DNA of 64,000 nucleotides from Paenibacillus pini JCM 16418 (GCF_000576305.1 NZ_BAVZ01000013.1:46286-110285), one strand, 5' to 3'. Shown: positions 8,700 through 18,551, counted from the stretch's first letter. Made by a program: numbers and translations. Notes: generated by a model from the letters alone, not told the origin.

Positions 8700-9968
8700 T
8701 TATTTTCCATTTATTTCTGCAGCATGTTTCCCGGCGGTATAACCTGTTGAAAAAGCAGCGGTAATGTTGTATCCTCCAGTATAACCATGAATATCAAGTA
8801 CCTCACCGCAAAAGAACAACCCCGGCATGAGCTTCGATTCCATACTTTTAGGATGAATCTCTTTGAGATGTACTCCACCACCTGTAACAAAAGCTTCAGC
8901 TAGTGATCTTGTTCCTACGACATGGAAACTAAATCTCTTCAATTGTTCCAACAATGTGATCCACGCTTGCTTGGGTAGATGGGCGAAAGTTGCATCACCG
9001 TCAAGCTCTGCACGGCTGAGAAGAAGTGGAATCATCCGTTCAGGAAGGGTACCCTTCAGTACATTGCGAATTGCCTTTTTGGGCTCCGCTGCCAGTTTTT
9101 CCTTCAATAATGCATCGAGTGCATTTGAAGTTAATTCAGGAAACAGATCAATCGCCATTTCGGCTTTTTTCGTATCGAACTTACGAGTAACCTGGCGTAT
9201 GAACTGGCTGCAACGCAGAGCAATTGGCCCTGATATTCCAAAATGGGTGAAGATCATGTCACCGCGATGAGCAATCATTTTCTTTCCCTTGGGAGTCCAT
9301 ACAGATAGTTCAACATCACGTAGTGACAATCCTTGAAGCTCTTTCGACATGATAAAGCTCTCTTGCGACACGATCGGAACTTCTGTCGGATACAGCTCAG
9401 TAATGGTATGACCAGCACTTTCAGCCCACGGATAACCATCACCAGTAGATCCCGTATTGGGGACCGATTTGCCCCCAGTAGCTACTATGACCGCACCAGC
9501 CATATATTTTTCGCCAGAAATAAGGCGTACACCAGCAGCTCGTCCATTGATATAGAGTATCTCGGCAACAGGACTGTTCTTACGGATCTCCACGCCGAGC
9601 CTTTGAATTTCCTGAACCAGCGCACTGACCACACTTGCAGCTTTATCGGAAACTGGGAACATTCTTCCGTTATCTTCTTCCTTAAGCGCAATACCTAAAC
9701 CTTCAAAGAACGACATAATATCTCTATTATTAAAATGTTGGAATGCACTGTATAGAAAGCGGCCATTACCAGGAATATGGGCGATAAGTTCCTCAGCTTC
9801 CTTTGCATTTGTCACATTACATCTGCCACCTCCGGAAATGCCTAGTTTACGACCTAGTTTATCTCCTTTATCCAATAGAAGTACGGAAGCCCCGCGCTGA
9901 GCAGCCGCTACGCTGGCCATTAGACCGGCAGAACCTCCACCTACGACGATTACATCGACTTTATTCAC
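8700..9968 (-). CDS. NAD(P)/FAD-dependent oxidoreductase, HI0933/YtfP-BaiN family
   Basis: 422 residues. The N-terminal FAD-binding motif VVGGGSAGLMAS is at about residues 8-19, followed by the family signature GRKLGISGGGRCNVTNAK (39-56), a second dinucleotide element VIVATGGKSVPNTGSTGDG near 160-178, and the C-terminal FFCGEVLDIHGYTGGYNI. The family includes BaiN, a flavoprotein proposed to reduce bile-acid intermediates, but most members have unknown substrates. The start is GTG 9968 with AAAGGAG upstream. It is monocistronic between a convergent ecs operon and a divergent kinase gene. Confidence 0.85.
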   Translation of the reverse strand: MNKVDVIVVGGGSAGLMASVAAAQRGASVLLLDKGDKLGRKLGISGGGRCNVTNAKEAEELIAHIPGNGRFLYSAFQHFNNRDIMSFFEGLGIALKEEDNGRMFPVSDKAASVVSALVQEIQRLGVEIRKNSPVAEILYINGRAAGVRLISGEKYMAGAVIVATGGKSVPNTGSTGDGYPWAESAGHTITELYPTEVPIVSQESFIMSKELQGLSLRDVELSVWTPKGKKMIAHRGDMIFTHFGISGPIALRCSQFIRQVTRKFDTKKAEMAIDLFPELTSNALDALLKEKLAAEPKKAIRNVLKGTLPERMIPLLLSRAELDGDATFAHLPKQAWITLLEQLKRFSFHVVGTRSLAEAFVTGGGVHLKEIHPKSMESKLMPGLFFCGEVLDIHGYTGGYNITAAFSTGYTAGKHAAEINGK

Positions 9969-10214
9969 GTTTTTATTCTCCTTTTGTTGTCATGCCCAAT
10001 ATAGCTATAATCGAACTCATGTTTCGTTTTTCCTTTTTTAGGATATATCAGGGTATATTGTAATATAGTGTTGGCTGTGATTTAATCAAAATGAATATTA
10101 TATTTTTATTTTTACAAACTTCTATTCTAATGAATGAATTAAAAGAATTTGGGCTGTCCTTCTTATATTTTATATGATACAACGCTGCCCGGTCAGTGGA
10201 AGGAGGGATTTGCA

Positions 10215-11924
10215 ATCATTTATACACTGAAAAATATTATAACACAGGTGCTAATAGCCGGATCATTCGCAATTCTCTTTCCGCTTGCGCTGGAGAAATA
10301 TGTTCGAGCGTGTAGGATGAAGAATAAACTGACTTCAAATGGCTTCGAATTCATTATTATTATGACCAGCGCACTGAGTATTGTTCTCTGTTCTTTGTTC
10401 TCTTCCTCATTATTTGGAATCATACCACTTAATCTTGGCATTTTGCCGTTATTTATCGCGATACTCTATGGCGGATATAAGAGCGGTCTTCCGTTAGCGG
10501 CGCTTTATATTGTTCTCGATTTTATCTTTAGTGAAACATGGACATTGCCTGGATTCGTACTTCACACAGGTGTACTCATATATCCACTTCTACTATGGAT
10601 GTCTCCACGGTTTCAACAAGGCCCCCTCACCGAGAAAATCAACAAGCTTTGGATGTGTCTATTACCTGCAATACTATTGATCATTGCGTCACCCTTGATC
10701 GAGAATCCTCAACTACATATCGTTAACTCTATACCTATTCTGATCGTCCTTTTTTACATGTTGCTCACGGTATTCACAGGCGGTATGCTCATATACGTTA
10801 TTGAATATGCCATGGAGAAGCTGCTGCTCAAGGAACAAGTTATGGGAATTTCTGAGAAGTTTCTAAGAGAAGAAGAAAAGCTCCAACAAGTGATGGACGC
10901 GGCACCACTCTCCATTGTGTCCGTTGACCACCAAGGCAAGATTACAAGTGTGAATGAAATGATGATGAATTTATTTAGAGGCAAACGGCCTCTCCTGACC
11001 AAATCCGATGTTCTTGGACATCCCGTAAACATGTTTATAGATATGATGGAACAGGAATATATGAATTACCGAATCGCACAGGCTCTGGGCGGTATCCGGA
11101 TGGATAATGAGGTCATCCGAATTAGCTCACATATGTTTTATACTAGTACGTCACCGCTTACGAACAACCATACGGGTGAAATTGTGGGTGCCGTGCTAGT
11201 CATTCAAGATATCACAGAGCTGGAGAAGCTTCGCAGCGAGTTAGGAAATGTAGAGCGTCTTAGCCTAGTGGGGCAAATGGCTGCGAGCATTACGCATGAA
11301 ATTCGTAACCCGATGGCCGTAGTCAGAGGATTCCTTCAATTGATGAAGGAGAAGAGTCCAGAATCGCTAGACCACTATTATCGGATTGTGATGGAAGAAT
11401 TGGATCGTGCAAATGGAATTATTAATGACTTTCTCTCCCTTGCACAGAACCGGATCTCAGAGAAGCAATTATGGCAACTGGATCATATTATTCATGATTT
11501 AAGTCCACTACTGTGGGCTGATGCGAATCTACGTGGGCAAACCATTGAACTTATTCTAGATGCACAAATTCCTGCGCTTGAGCTAAATGCCAAAGAGATC
11601 AAGCAGCTACTTCTAAATTTATGCCGTAATGGCATGGAGGCTATGGAGGATAAGGGTCAACTTACGATCGAAACTCGTATAGACAAGCAGTATGTGGAAA
11701 TGATTATTAAAGATACGGGTCCTGGAATTTCTAAGAGCAAGCAGGAAAAGCTGTTTGAGCCCTTTTTTACAACTAAGGTGAAAGGGACTGGACTAGGTCT
11801 AGCCTTATGCTTAAGCATTGTTGAACGTCATAATGGTAAAATTAGTGTCGAATCGGAGGAAGGCGAGGGAACTGCATTTATAGTTAAATTCCCGCTCAAT
11901 CGTTCCGTTCAATCGGTGAGTTAA
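10215..11924 (+). CDS. PAS-containing sensor histidine kinase, sporulation kinase (KinB)-like
   Basis: The N-terminal half has about six membrane segments resembling the 5TM-LytS region (first ~200 residues), then a PAS domain (DAAPLSIVSVDHQGKITSVN), an H-box (SITHEIRNPM), an N-box (LLLNLCRNGMEAM) and G-boxes (DTGPGIS, GTGLGLAL). No response regulator gene is adjacent, as is common for phosphorelay kinases. The start is unclear: GGAAGGAGGG at 10199-10207 is followed by ATC 10215 or ATT 10218 and no in-frame ATG, GTG or TTG. The next upstream ATG (10149) lacks a ribosome site, and an internal ATG lies at 10317. A lost G could also have hidden a TTG start. Confidence 0.82.
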   Translation: MIYTLKNIITQVLIAGSFAILFPLALEKYVRACRMKNKLTSNGFEFIIIMTSALSIVLCSLFSSSLFGIIPLNLGILPLFIAILYGGYKSGLPLAALYIVLDFIFSETWTLPGFVLHTGVLIYPLLLWMSPRFQQGPLTEKINKLWMCLLPAILLIIASPLIENPQLHIVNSIPILIVLFYMLLTVFTGGMLIYVIEYAMEKLLLKEQVMGISEKFLREEEKLQQVMDAAPLSIVSVDHQGKITSVNEMMMNLFRGKRPLLTKSDVLGHPVNMFIDMMEQEYMNYRIAQALGGIRMDNEVIRISSHMFYTSTSPLTNNHTGEIVGAVLVIQDITELEKLRSELGNVERLSLVGQMAASITHEIRNPMAVVRGFLQLMKEKSPESLDHYYRIVMEELDRANGIINDFLSLAQNRISEKQLWQLDHIIHDLSPLLWADANLRGQTIELILDAQIPALELNAKEIKQLLLNLCRNGMEAMEDKGQLTIETRIDKQYVEMIIKDTGPGISKSKQEKLFEPFFTTKVKGTGLGLALCLSIVERHNGKISVESEEGEGTAFIVKFPLNRSVQSVS

Positions 11925-12045
11925 ACATATCCACTTTCGAGCCTATCCCTTGCTTTCATATCATAGGAATGTATAATATTATTAACAGCAATGGTTGTTT
12001 TGCAATAATATAAATCACATGCTGAAGCCAGAGGAGTGATCAAGA

Positions 12046-12480
12046 ATGTCTATGTCATTTGACAGATATATGAAAGATATGATTCAACCGATGCGGGATG
12101 AGTTGACCAGTCTTGGTATTCAGGAACTTAGAACACCGGAAGATGTTGAACTACATCTATCTGACGCCAAAGGAACTACGCTAGTTGTCGTGAACTCGGT
12201 ATGCGGATGTGCCGCTGGGCAGTGCCGTCCAGGTGTAGCTACTGCACTAAGTAACGATTTGGTACCAGACAACTTGTTCACTGTATTTGCCGGTCAAGAT
12301 AAAGAGGCTACGGCTAAGGCACGTGAGTATTTCGCTCCGTATCCGCCATCATCACCTTCGATCGCAGTGCTTAAAGATGGAGAGCTCGTTCATTTCATTG
12401 AGCGTCATCAAATTGAAGATCGTTCAGCTGAAGAAATTGCTGCTGATCTGTCTGAAGCTTTTGATCGTGTGTGCCGTTAG
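12046..12480 (+). CDS. brxB: BrxA/BrxB family bacilliredoxin
   Basis: 144 residues, the full length of the YphP/YqiW family. The characteristic CGC redox motif lies in VVNSVCGCAAGQCRPG at about residues 48-63. Bacilliredoxins remove bacillithiol from S-bacillithiolated cytoplasmic proteins after oxidative stress. AGAGGAG precedes the ATG. The gene is followed by its own terminator and appears monocistronic. Assignment to BrxB rather than BrxA is by overall resemblance only. Confidence 0.88.
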   Translation: MSMSFDRYMKDMIQPMRDELTSLGIQELRTPEDVELHLSDAKGTTLVVVNSVCGCAAGQCRPGVATALSNDLVPDNLFTVFAGQDKEATAKAREYFAPYPPSSPSIAVLKDGELVHFIERHQIEDRSAEEIAADLSEAFDRVCR

Positions 12481-12504
12481 ATAACCGTACTGCATGTTAC
12501 ATAT

Positions 12505-12546
12505 GGCCCCAGGAATTCGGCATATCCGATTCCTGTGGGCTTTTGT
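12505..12546 (+). terminator. Terminator after bacilliredoxin gene
   Basis: GCCCCAGGAATTCGG pairs imperfectly with CCGATTCCTGTGGGC and is followed by a short T tract. Confidence 0.75.
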
Positions 12547-12628
12547 ATTTAAGATTAAGTGATTTGAAATTGGGCATGCTTAAGGGTTAGATGTGATGTT
12601 GCAAACTTATGAAAAGAGGTGCTTGATA

Positions 12629-13438
12629 GTGAGTTTACAGGATGAAATCATTGCAGATTTAAAAGTGAAGCCGGAAATTAATGTGGAAGAGGAAATCCGT
12701 ACCAGAGTAAACTTTCTTAAAGCTTACGTCAAGAATGCCAACTCGAAGGGACTGCTCATTGCGATCAGTGGGGGGCTCGACAGTGCTGTAGCTGCGGGTC
12801 TATGTAAGCTTGCTACCGATGAATTGACGAAAGAAAATGGACAAGAATATATGACTCTGGGTGTTTACCAGCCTTATGGCACACAGGATGATATCGACCA
12901 TAGCTATGCGGTGTCCAAGGCGTTCAATCTTAAGCATACGCTTGAAACTAATATTGAAGATGCGGTCGGTGAAGTAGCTCTTGAAGTTGAACACGGACTC
13001 AAACAGTTGGGTATACATCGCCACATCACACATCAGAACAAAGGAAACGTGAAAGCAAGAACGAGAATGGTTATGCAATATGCACTCTCATTCGATTTAA
13101 ATCTACTCGTTGTAGGTACAGATCATGCTTCTGAAGCCATTACTGGATTCTATACCAAATGGGGCGATGGGGCGGTTGATATTACACCGCTTAGCACCCT
13201 TAATAAGCGTCAGGTTCGACAAATCGCTGCTTATATTGGTGTACCTCAGGCAATCCTCGAAAAGGCACCTACAGCCGGCCTGTGGGAAGGTCAGACAGAC
13301 GAAGCTGAGCTTGGAATTTCGTACGACGAAAATAGCGATTATCTCGAAGGCAAGCAGGTATCGGATGCTGCTCGCGAGAGTCTGGAGAGCTACTACAAGC
13401 GCACAGCGCATAAACGTAATACAATTCCTGGCATTTAA
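12629..13438 (+). CDS. nadE: Ammonia-dependent NAD(+) synthetase
   Basis: 269 residues from GTG 12629, matching the NH3-dependent NadE length of about 270. The ATP pyrophosphatase P-loop SGGLDSAVAAGL is near residues 48-59, and the product-binding region GTDHASEAITGFYTKWGDGA near 168-187. The enzyme amidates deaminido-NAD to NAD in the last step of NAD synthesis. AAAAGAGG precedes the GTG; an upstream in-frame ATG at 12593 would add 12 atypical residues and has no ribosome site. The gene is monocistronic and ends at a strong bidirectional terminator. Confidence 0.93.
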   Translation: MSLQDEIIADLKVKPEINVEEEIRTRVNFLKAYVKNANSKGLLIAISGGLDSAVAAGLCKLATDELTKENGQEYMTLGVYQPYGTQDDIDHSYAVSKAFNLKHTLETNIEDAVGEVALEVEHGLKQLGIHRHITHQNKGNVKARTRMVMQYALSFDLNLLVVGTDHASEAITGFYTKWGDGAVDITPLSTLNKRQVRQIAAYIGVPQAILEKAPTAGLWEGQTDEAELGISYDENSDYLEGKQVSDAARESLESYYKRTAHKRNTIPGI

Positions 13439-13459
13439 TGCTGAGGAATAGAAATACAT

Positions 13460-13508
13460 AAAGGGATCGTTCTTCCGTAGCTGACTACGGTATAGGACGA
13501 TCCCTTTA
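13460..13508. terminator. Bidirectional terminator between nadE and the CPBP protease gene
   Basis: AAAGGGATCGT pairs with ACGATCCCTTT, with an inner CCGTAG/CTACGG stem. It lies between convergent genes. Confidence 0.85.
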
Positions 13509-13549
13509 TATGTCATGCAGCAAGGTGCTCGCTAAAATGTGGTTTTAGT

Positions 13550-14323
13550 TCATGTGATTGCTTTGGTTTTCTTCTTCAAACTGCTTGCAATCCAAATACA
13601 CTGAGCGAGGAGTATCAAAATGACTAAGCCATCCATGATGACAGGTGTATTAATTGAAGTGCCAGCAACTTCTGGGCTCAGGAAGCGAATCAGATTATGT
13701 ATAAAGTGAAACAAAATGAGCGGCAGGATATTGTTATTCTTAATAATTAATAAGGAAAGAGCTGCACCAATAAGTAAGGCATAGATGATTTGCATGATTG
13801 TGTCGAGGAGATTCTGACCGGAAAGCATGTTAAGCAAGTGGGTAATACCGAATAGAACACTTGAAGTGATCACTGCTGTAGGGATACTTTTGTTGAGGAG
13901 TGCTTTTAGAATAAGGCCACGGTATACCGTCTCTTCTACAAATCCGACTAAGAGTGTGAAACCTAGGAAGTATAACAGCTCTGAGGAAGTAACCTCCTTG
14001 AAACCTGAGGCACTGATTGCAGCTAGAACGGCAACGAATGGAAGATAGTAGAGCCATCCGCGTTTAGGTATTTCTAATAGCGGTCTAAAGCCCATATAAC
14101 GCCATCTACGTTTCCAGGATAGATAAATGATAAGGGCGATCGCGATAGGAATGAATGCAATGAGTACAGGAAGTGTGGCATCGTCAACTTTTTTAATGGT
14201 AGCGTAGGCACCGGCTGCAAACATGATGATCAAAAGTAGCAGCTCGACAATGACAACCGTCCATATTGGATGCTTCTTAGCATACGGTGAAGTATTCTTA
14301 TTATTCGTTATTTCAATAGACAT
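13550..14323 (-). CDS. CPBP family intramembrane glutamic endopeptidase
   Basis: About 257 residues with eight hydrophobic segments. The CPBP (Abi/CAAX) motifs are present: EEXXXR as FVEETVYRGLI (about residues 131-141), FGITHLLN with its His, and a third His region LFHFIHNLIRF near 205. Members include Rce1-like CAAX proteases, bacteriocin self-immunity proteins and regulated proteases, so the substrate is unknown. ATG 14323 has AAAGGA upstream at moderate spacing; ATG 14335 directly abuts that site and is less likely. Confidence 0.82.
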   Translation of the reverse strand: MSIEITNNKNTSPYAKKHPIWTVVIVELLLLIIMFAAGAYATIKKVDDATLPVLIAFIPIAIALIIYLSWKRRWRYMGFRPLLEIPKRGWLYYLPFVAVLAAISASGFKEVTSSELLYFLGFTLLVGFVEETVYRGLILKALLNKSIPTAVITSSVLFGITHLLNMLSGQNLLDTIMQIIYALLIGAALSLLIIKNNNILPLILFHFIHNLIRFLSPEVAGTSINTPVIMDGLVILILLAQCIWIASSLKKKTKAIT

Positions 14324-14578
14324 TAGATCGGTCATTCCTTTGCATTTTTGATGAAATATTCATATCATAAAATATTGGATGTTACGATATTTAACCTCCT
14401 TAATATTTGGGTTTAATGTAAATTAATACATAATAATATATATTATAATTGATGGATATGTATTTTGGGGCAAAAATGTAATTTTAAGTTCATAGAAATG
14501 GTTGCTAAGGTTACTCGCACGAAGGCTCGGCTCCTGTTACAATAAGAACTGATGTCAGGGAAGGAAGGTGCAGGGCGA

Positions 14579-14974
14579 TTGATCTATGGAATCGGGAACG
14601 ATGTACTTGAAATCAAGCGGCTGTCGCTTCTGCTTGACGGACCTCTAGGTTTAAAGTTTATGGAGAGAGTGCTAACTTTAGAAGAGCGAGAAGAGGCACA
14701 GACCAGAGGCGGTAAGCTGACGGAGTTTGTAGCAGGACGTTTTGCGGCTAAAGAAGCGATTTCCAAAGCTTTTGGCTGCGGTATAGGGAAGAAGCTTAGT
14801 TTTACGGATATGAACATTTTGCCTGATGCATGTGGACGTCCAATCGTCGTGATTAACCCAGAAGCATGGAGACGCTTGGGTTTGCCAGGAGAACCTGAGT
14901 ATCGGGTTCATTTGTCGATATCCCATCAGACAGAGCTAGCTTCAGCATTTGCCGTTGTGGAAAAATGCATGTAA
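14579..14974 (+). CDS. acpS: Holo-[acyl-carrier-protein] synthase
   Basis: 131 residues from TTG 14579, with AAGGAAGGTG upstream. This gives the normal N-terminus (M)IYGIGNDVLEIKR with the Mg-binding Asp; the upstream ATG 14552 lacks a ribosome site. The second Mg ligand is in RFAAKEAISKAFG (about residues 54-66), and the C-terminal HLSISHQTELASAFAVVE closes the fold. The enzyme transfers 4'-phosphopantetheine from CoA to acyl carrier protein. mutY begins 29 nt downstream, so the two are probably co-transcribed. Confidence 0.92.
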   Translation: MIYGIGNDVLEIKRLSLLLDGPLGLKFMERVLTLEEREEAQTRGGKLTEFVAGRFAAKEAISKAFGCGIGKKLSFTDMNILPDACGRPIVVINPEAWRRLGLPGEPEYRVHLSISHQTELASAFAVVEKCM

Positions 14975-15002
14975 TAGACCGAAAGGATTGAAATAGAATT
15001 TC

Positions 15003-16171
15003 ATGAACAATCAGAAACAACAAAGCTATTTCAGTAAACATCTGCTGGAATGGTATCTTGAGAACAAACGAGATTTGCCTTGCGTCGCCATCGCAATCCC
15101 TATTATATCTGGGTTTCAGAAATTATGTTACAGCAGACGAGAGTGGATACGGTAATCCCATATTTTAACCGATTTATTGAAAAGTTCCCTTCAATTGAAG
15201 CCTTGGCAGATGCGCCAGAACAGGAGGTACTTAAGAGCTGGGAGGGATTAGGGTATTACTCTCGCGCTCGAAATCTTCAGTTTGCAGCGAGACAGGTTAA
15301 AGAGCTACACGGAGGCATCGTACCGGATGATAAACAAGCTGTATTCGCGCTAAAGGGAGTAGGGCCATATACGGCGGGTGCTATCCTCAGCATCGCTTTT
15401 AATAAGCCTGAACCTGCGGTGGATGGCAATGTCATGCGTGTACTTTCCCGATATTTCCTTATTGAAGAAGACATCATGAAAGGGAGCACCCGTGCTTTTA
15501 TGGAGAAGCTTGTCGTTATGCTTATTCCCGATGGACAGGCCTCTCACTTCAATCAGGCACTTATGGAGCTGGGTGCACTTGTCTGCACACCTAAATCACC
15601 ACACTGCCTAACCTGTCCTGTTATGGAGCACTGTTCAGGACGAATTGAAGGCAGGGAGGAGACACTCCCCGTGAAGACTAAGGCTAAGCCGCCGCGTCCG
15701 GAATATCGTGTAGTTGCCCTCGTAGAAGGCACAGGTGAACATGAGGGAAGAGTACTCATTCGGCAACGGCCGCAATCTGGACTACTTGCACGGATGTGGG
15801 AACTCCCACATGTACAGGTACCTATTGATCGCAGCGGGCGGATGCCTGATGAACCTGCGATGGACATTTTAGGCCGAGAGCTGGCGGATGAAGGGTTTAG
15901 AGCAAGACCATTGGATCATCTGACGGATGCAGAGCATACGTTTAGCCATATTCACTGGAACCTACAAGTGTATCGATGCCGTGAAGAGGATCTGCCGCAG
16001 GTGGCAGAATCTAAAACGAATTATAGCGTCCTTACAACTGAAGATGTTGATACGAATACCGACCAGCCCTCGTATATATGGATTAATAAAGAAGATATGG
16101 AGCAATACGCCTTTCCATTGGTATTCTTGAAGACACTGAATCTATATTTTGATAAGCAGCAGAGTAAATAA
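15003..16171 (+). pseudogene. mutY: A/G-specific adenine glycosylase, one-base frameshift near the N-terminus
   Basis: Starting at ATG 15003, the first 26 codons read as MutY (SKHLLEWYLENKRDLP). The frame breaks at 15082, where CCTTGCGTCGC should be CCTTGGCGTCGC (PWRR). From 15080 the rest is intact: QQTRVDTVIPYFNRF, the HhH and catalytic Asp region GVGPYTAGAILSIA...PAVDGNVMRVLSR, the 4Fe-4S ligands C-X6-C-X2-C-X5-C (VCTPKSPHCLTCPVMEHC), and a NUDIX-like C-terminal domain recognising 8-oxoG. The repaired length is 389 residues, as expected. MutY removes adenine mispaired with 8-oxoguanine. A loss would cause a mutator phenotype, but sequence error is more likely. Confidence 0.88.
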
Positions 16172-16178
16172 CACAAAA

Positions 16179-16208
16179 AAACCCGCACTCCTTAAGGAAT
16201 GCGGGTTT
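16179..16208. terminator. Bidirectional terminator between mutY and sodA
   Basis: AAACCCGCA-TCCTT and AAGGA-TGCGGGTTT form a tight hairpin with A and T tracts on both sides. Confidence 0.88.
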
Positions 16209-16221
16209 GCTTTAGGCTATA

Positions 16222-16839
16222 TTAAGCTTGTTTTGCTTGCTCGTAACGTTTGCCAACTTCATCCCAGTTCACTACGTTCCAGAAAGAAGCAATGTAATCA
16301 GGACGTTTGTTTTGGAATTTCAGGTAGTAAGCATGCTCCCAAACATCAAGTCCTAGAACTGGAGTCAGGCCTTCGCTGATTGGGTTGTCTTGGTTAGGTG
16401 TGCTAGTAACAGCGAGTTTGCCGTCTTTACCTACAACAAGCCATGCCCAGCCGCTACCGAAACGTGTAGTAGCTGCTTTAGCGAAATCTTCTTTGAATTT
16501 ATCAAAGCCACCCAATTCGTTGTCAATTGCTGTAGCCAATGCGCCAGTAGGATTACCGCCAGCATTAGGTCCAATAACTTCCCAGAATAGGGAGTGGTTT
16601 GCGTGTCCGCCACCATTGTTACGAACAGCTGTACGAATGCTTTCAGGTACGCTATCTAGGTTTTGAAGAAGTTCTTCAATGCTCTTATTTTGGAGTTCAG
16701 GTGCATTTTCCAAAGCAGCATTCAAGTTAGTCACATATGTGTTATGGTGACGATCATGGTGGATCTCCATCGTCAAAGCGTCAATGTGAGGTTCAAGCGC
16801 GTTGTTCGAATAAGGAAGTGCCGGTAATTGAAATGCCAT
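16222..16839 (-). CDS. sodA: Superoxide dismutase, Mn/Fe type
   Basis: 205 residues, full length. Metal-ligand motifs are visible: H in [16 protein letters not shown] (about residues 18-33), the second His in [10 protein letters not shown] (about 76-85), and the Asp/His pair in [11 protein letters not shown] near 165. The protein dismutates superoxide in the cytoplasm. Residues near the active site ([20 protein letters not shown], [17 protein letters not shown] end) fit the manganese form common in Firmicutes, though Fe cannot be excluded. GGGAGG precedes the ATG. Confidence 0.94.
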   Translation of the reverse strand: MAFQLPALPYSNNALEPHIDALTMEIHHDRHHNTYVTNLNAALENAPELQNKSIEELLQNLDSVPESIRTAVRNNGGGHANHSLFWEVIGPNAGGNPTGALATAIDNELGGFDKFKEDFAKAATTRFGSGWAWLVVGKDGKLAVTSTPNQDNPISEGLTPVLGLDVWEHAYYLKFQNKRPDYIASFWNVVNWDEVGKRYEQAKQA

Positions 16840-17159
16840 AATTAAAAAACCTCCCGAAAATGTTTTTTTTATGGGATCAATAAAAGATGATCCATATCAT
16901 AAAGCATGATTCAAGATGTGATTTCATCCCAAAATGACATGCCCTATAGGCCGGAATATGTAGCTTAAATCGCAACTTAGTTATATTAAACCGTATTTTT
17001 TAGATTAAATCAACATTTATGTTTACAAAGTCGATCTGCATAAAAAAGAATAAGTCTACATAGCCCGTATATATCTATTACCCTAGCGAGCGATAATTAT
17101 GCGAGTCTATAAAATCCATTAAATGTTAATTTTGCGATGCTAGAAAACAAATGCCTGAT

Positions 17160-17173
17160 ATAAAGCGCTTTCA
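17160..17173. promoter_or_regulatory. Possible CcpA cre site
   Basis: ATAAAGCGCTTTCA contains the palindrome AAAGCGCTTT and matches the cre consensus TGWAANCGNTNWCA at 12 of 14 positions; the first two bases differ. It lies 165 nt upstream of the GNAT gene and over 300 nt from sodA, so the target is unclear. Confidence 0.35.
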
Positions 17174-17206
17174 AAAGAAATAGGGTGTTTTTTGAAGCAT
17201 ACTATG

Positions 17207-17231
17207 GTTTAATGAATGATAAAGAGGGAAT
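17207..17231 (+). promoter_or_regulatory. Possible sigma-B-type promoter
   Basis: GTTTAA, 13 nt, then GGGAAT resembles the general-stress promoter GTTT-N13-15-GGGWAT. It is about 105 nt upstream of the GNAT gene at 17338. Many Paenibacillus lack a full sigma-B system, so this is tentative. Confidence 0.25.
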
Positions 17232-17337
17232 TTAACGGTTTTTGTCGTAATTTTTATTCTGGATTGTAAGAGGTTTGAGAGAGAAATAATCTCTTCTAAA
17301 TCATCTGATTAAGCTGACAAAAAGGGAGATTTTATAC

Positions 17338-17760
17338 ATGCATGTTCGTTCCTTTCAGTTGAGTGATTGTACATCGGTCACTGAATTACTGCAAATTGCT
17401 TTGTCCGAAGAATGTTACGAAAATACGATTGAACCGTTCTCAAGACAATTGTCATGGGACTCAGATTTGATTATGGTAGCAGAAGAAGATGGCGACATTA
17501 TCGGTGCTTTGATCGGCACGATCGAGAACAATCATGGCTGCTATTACCGGATTGCGATTCACCCGGATTACCGCCGTCAAGGGGTAGGCAGTGCCTTGGT
17601 GTCTGCGATGGAAAGTCGGTTTCAACAACGTAAAGTAAGTCGGATTCTAGTTGCCGGAGATGAACACAACAAAGCGATTATGCCATTGTATGAAGCGATG
17701 GGATACGGAGCGAATAAAATTTTGGAGGCCTTCCAAAAGCTAAGCATTATCGCACAATAA
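17338..17760 (+). CDS. GNAT family N-acetyltransferase
   Basis: 140 residues forming a single compact GNAT domain. The acetyl-CoA binding motif A reads IHPDYRRQGVGSALVSAME at about residues 78-96, preceded by the beta4 strand YYRIAI and followed by motif B PLYEAMGY. The substrate is unknown; the short RimI/YpeA-like form suggests a small molecule or a protein amine. AAAGGGAG precedes the ATG. The signal peptidase gene follows after about 145 nt. Confidence 0.82.
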   Translation: MHVRSFQLSDCTSVTELLQIALSEECYENTIEPFSRQLSWDSDLIMVAEEDGDIIGALIGTIENNHGCYYRIAIHPDYRRQGVGSALVSAMESRFQQRKVSRILVAGDEHNKAIMPLYEAMGYGANKILEAFQKLSIIAQ

Positions 17761-17904
17761 TAGAGAGAACAGAACCGGAATTTCCTTTCTTTGTATGTAC
17801 AAGCTATATTGATGATATGGAGCATATCTGTGCCGCCGTTGCAAAAGCGCACAAGATATGCTTTTCTGTATATAAGGGTAAATTTTGAATAGATGAGGTG
17901 TAAC

Positions 17905-18507
17905 ATGAATGAAATGAACGTGCAGGAACCGCAACAAGATAAGGTTTCCGGCGGACGAGACAAGGTAAGAGCAGAGAAATCTAGCGGACTCGCTGAGTTT
18001 TGGGATTGGGCTAAAACCATAGTGATCGCATTTGTCGTCATGATGCTACTTAATTTATTCGTATTTAATCTTTCTTCGGTGAGAGGTCAGTCCATGCAGC
18101 CAACATTATATGAGAATGAGCGGTTATTTGTTGATAAAATCGTGTACGATTTTACAAATCCCAAACATGGCGAGGTTGTCGTATTAAAGGACCCAAGCGA
18201 TGGGCCTGATAAGAAAGAATTTCTAGTAAAACGTATTGTTGGAGTACCTGGTGATATTGTGGAAGTTAAAGAACATAAGCTTTACGTGAATGGTATATTA
18301 AAGGTTGAACCCTATACGGAAGTGGATATTCAAGATGAGGACTTTGCTCCGATTACTATAGAAAAGGATCACTATTTTGTAATGGGTGATAACCGGCATT
18401 TAAGTGCGAGCAGAGACAGCCGTTCCTTCGGTAGTGTAAAGGCTGGAGATATTGTTGGACGGGCTGAGTTTATTTTCTGGCCAATAACCCAAATAAAGTC
18501 ATTATAA
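17905..18507 (+). CDS. sipT: Signal peptidase I (Sip type)
   Basis: 200 residues from ATG 17905, with GAGGTG just upstream. A cytoplasmic N-terminal stretch of about 36 residues is followed by one membrane helix (about 37-56) and an extracytoplasmic catalytic domain. The nucleophile Ser63 lies in GQSMQPTL and the general base Lys109 in FLVKRIVGVPGD. The family box MGDNRHLSASRDSRSFG is near residue 165. The enzyme cleaves Sec and Tat signal peptides. The sipT symbol is by family resemblance; SipS or SipV would fit equally. The queG gene follows after 44 nt. Confidence 0.9.
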   Translation: MNEMNVQEPQQDKVSGGRDKVRAEKSSGLAEFWDWAKTIVIAFVVMMLLNLFVFNLSSVRGQSMQPTLYENERLFVDKIVYDFTNPKHGEVVVLKDPSDGPDKKEFLVKRIVGVPGDIVEVKEHKLYVNGILKVEPYTEVDIQDEDFAPITIEKDHYFVMGDNRHLSASRDSRSFGSVKAGDIVGRAEFIFWPITQIKSL

Positions 18508-18551
18508 ATTCGGATACTGTGAAATTTTAAATAGAAAAGGAGGCGAATGAG

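Larger units (their letters stand above)
16840..17337. other. 498-nt intergenic region between divergent sodA and GNAT genes
   Basis: AT-rich and without a convincing small ORF or RNA fold. It holds a cre-like palindrome (17160-17173) and a possible sigma-B-type promoter (17207-17231), annotated separately. Nothing else is recognised. Confidence 0.6.
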
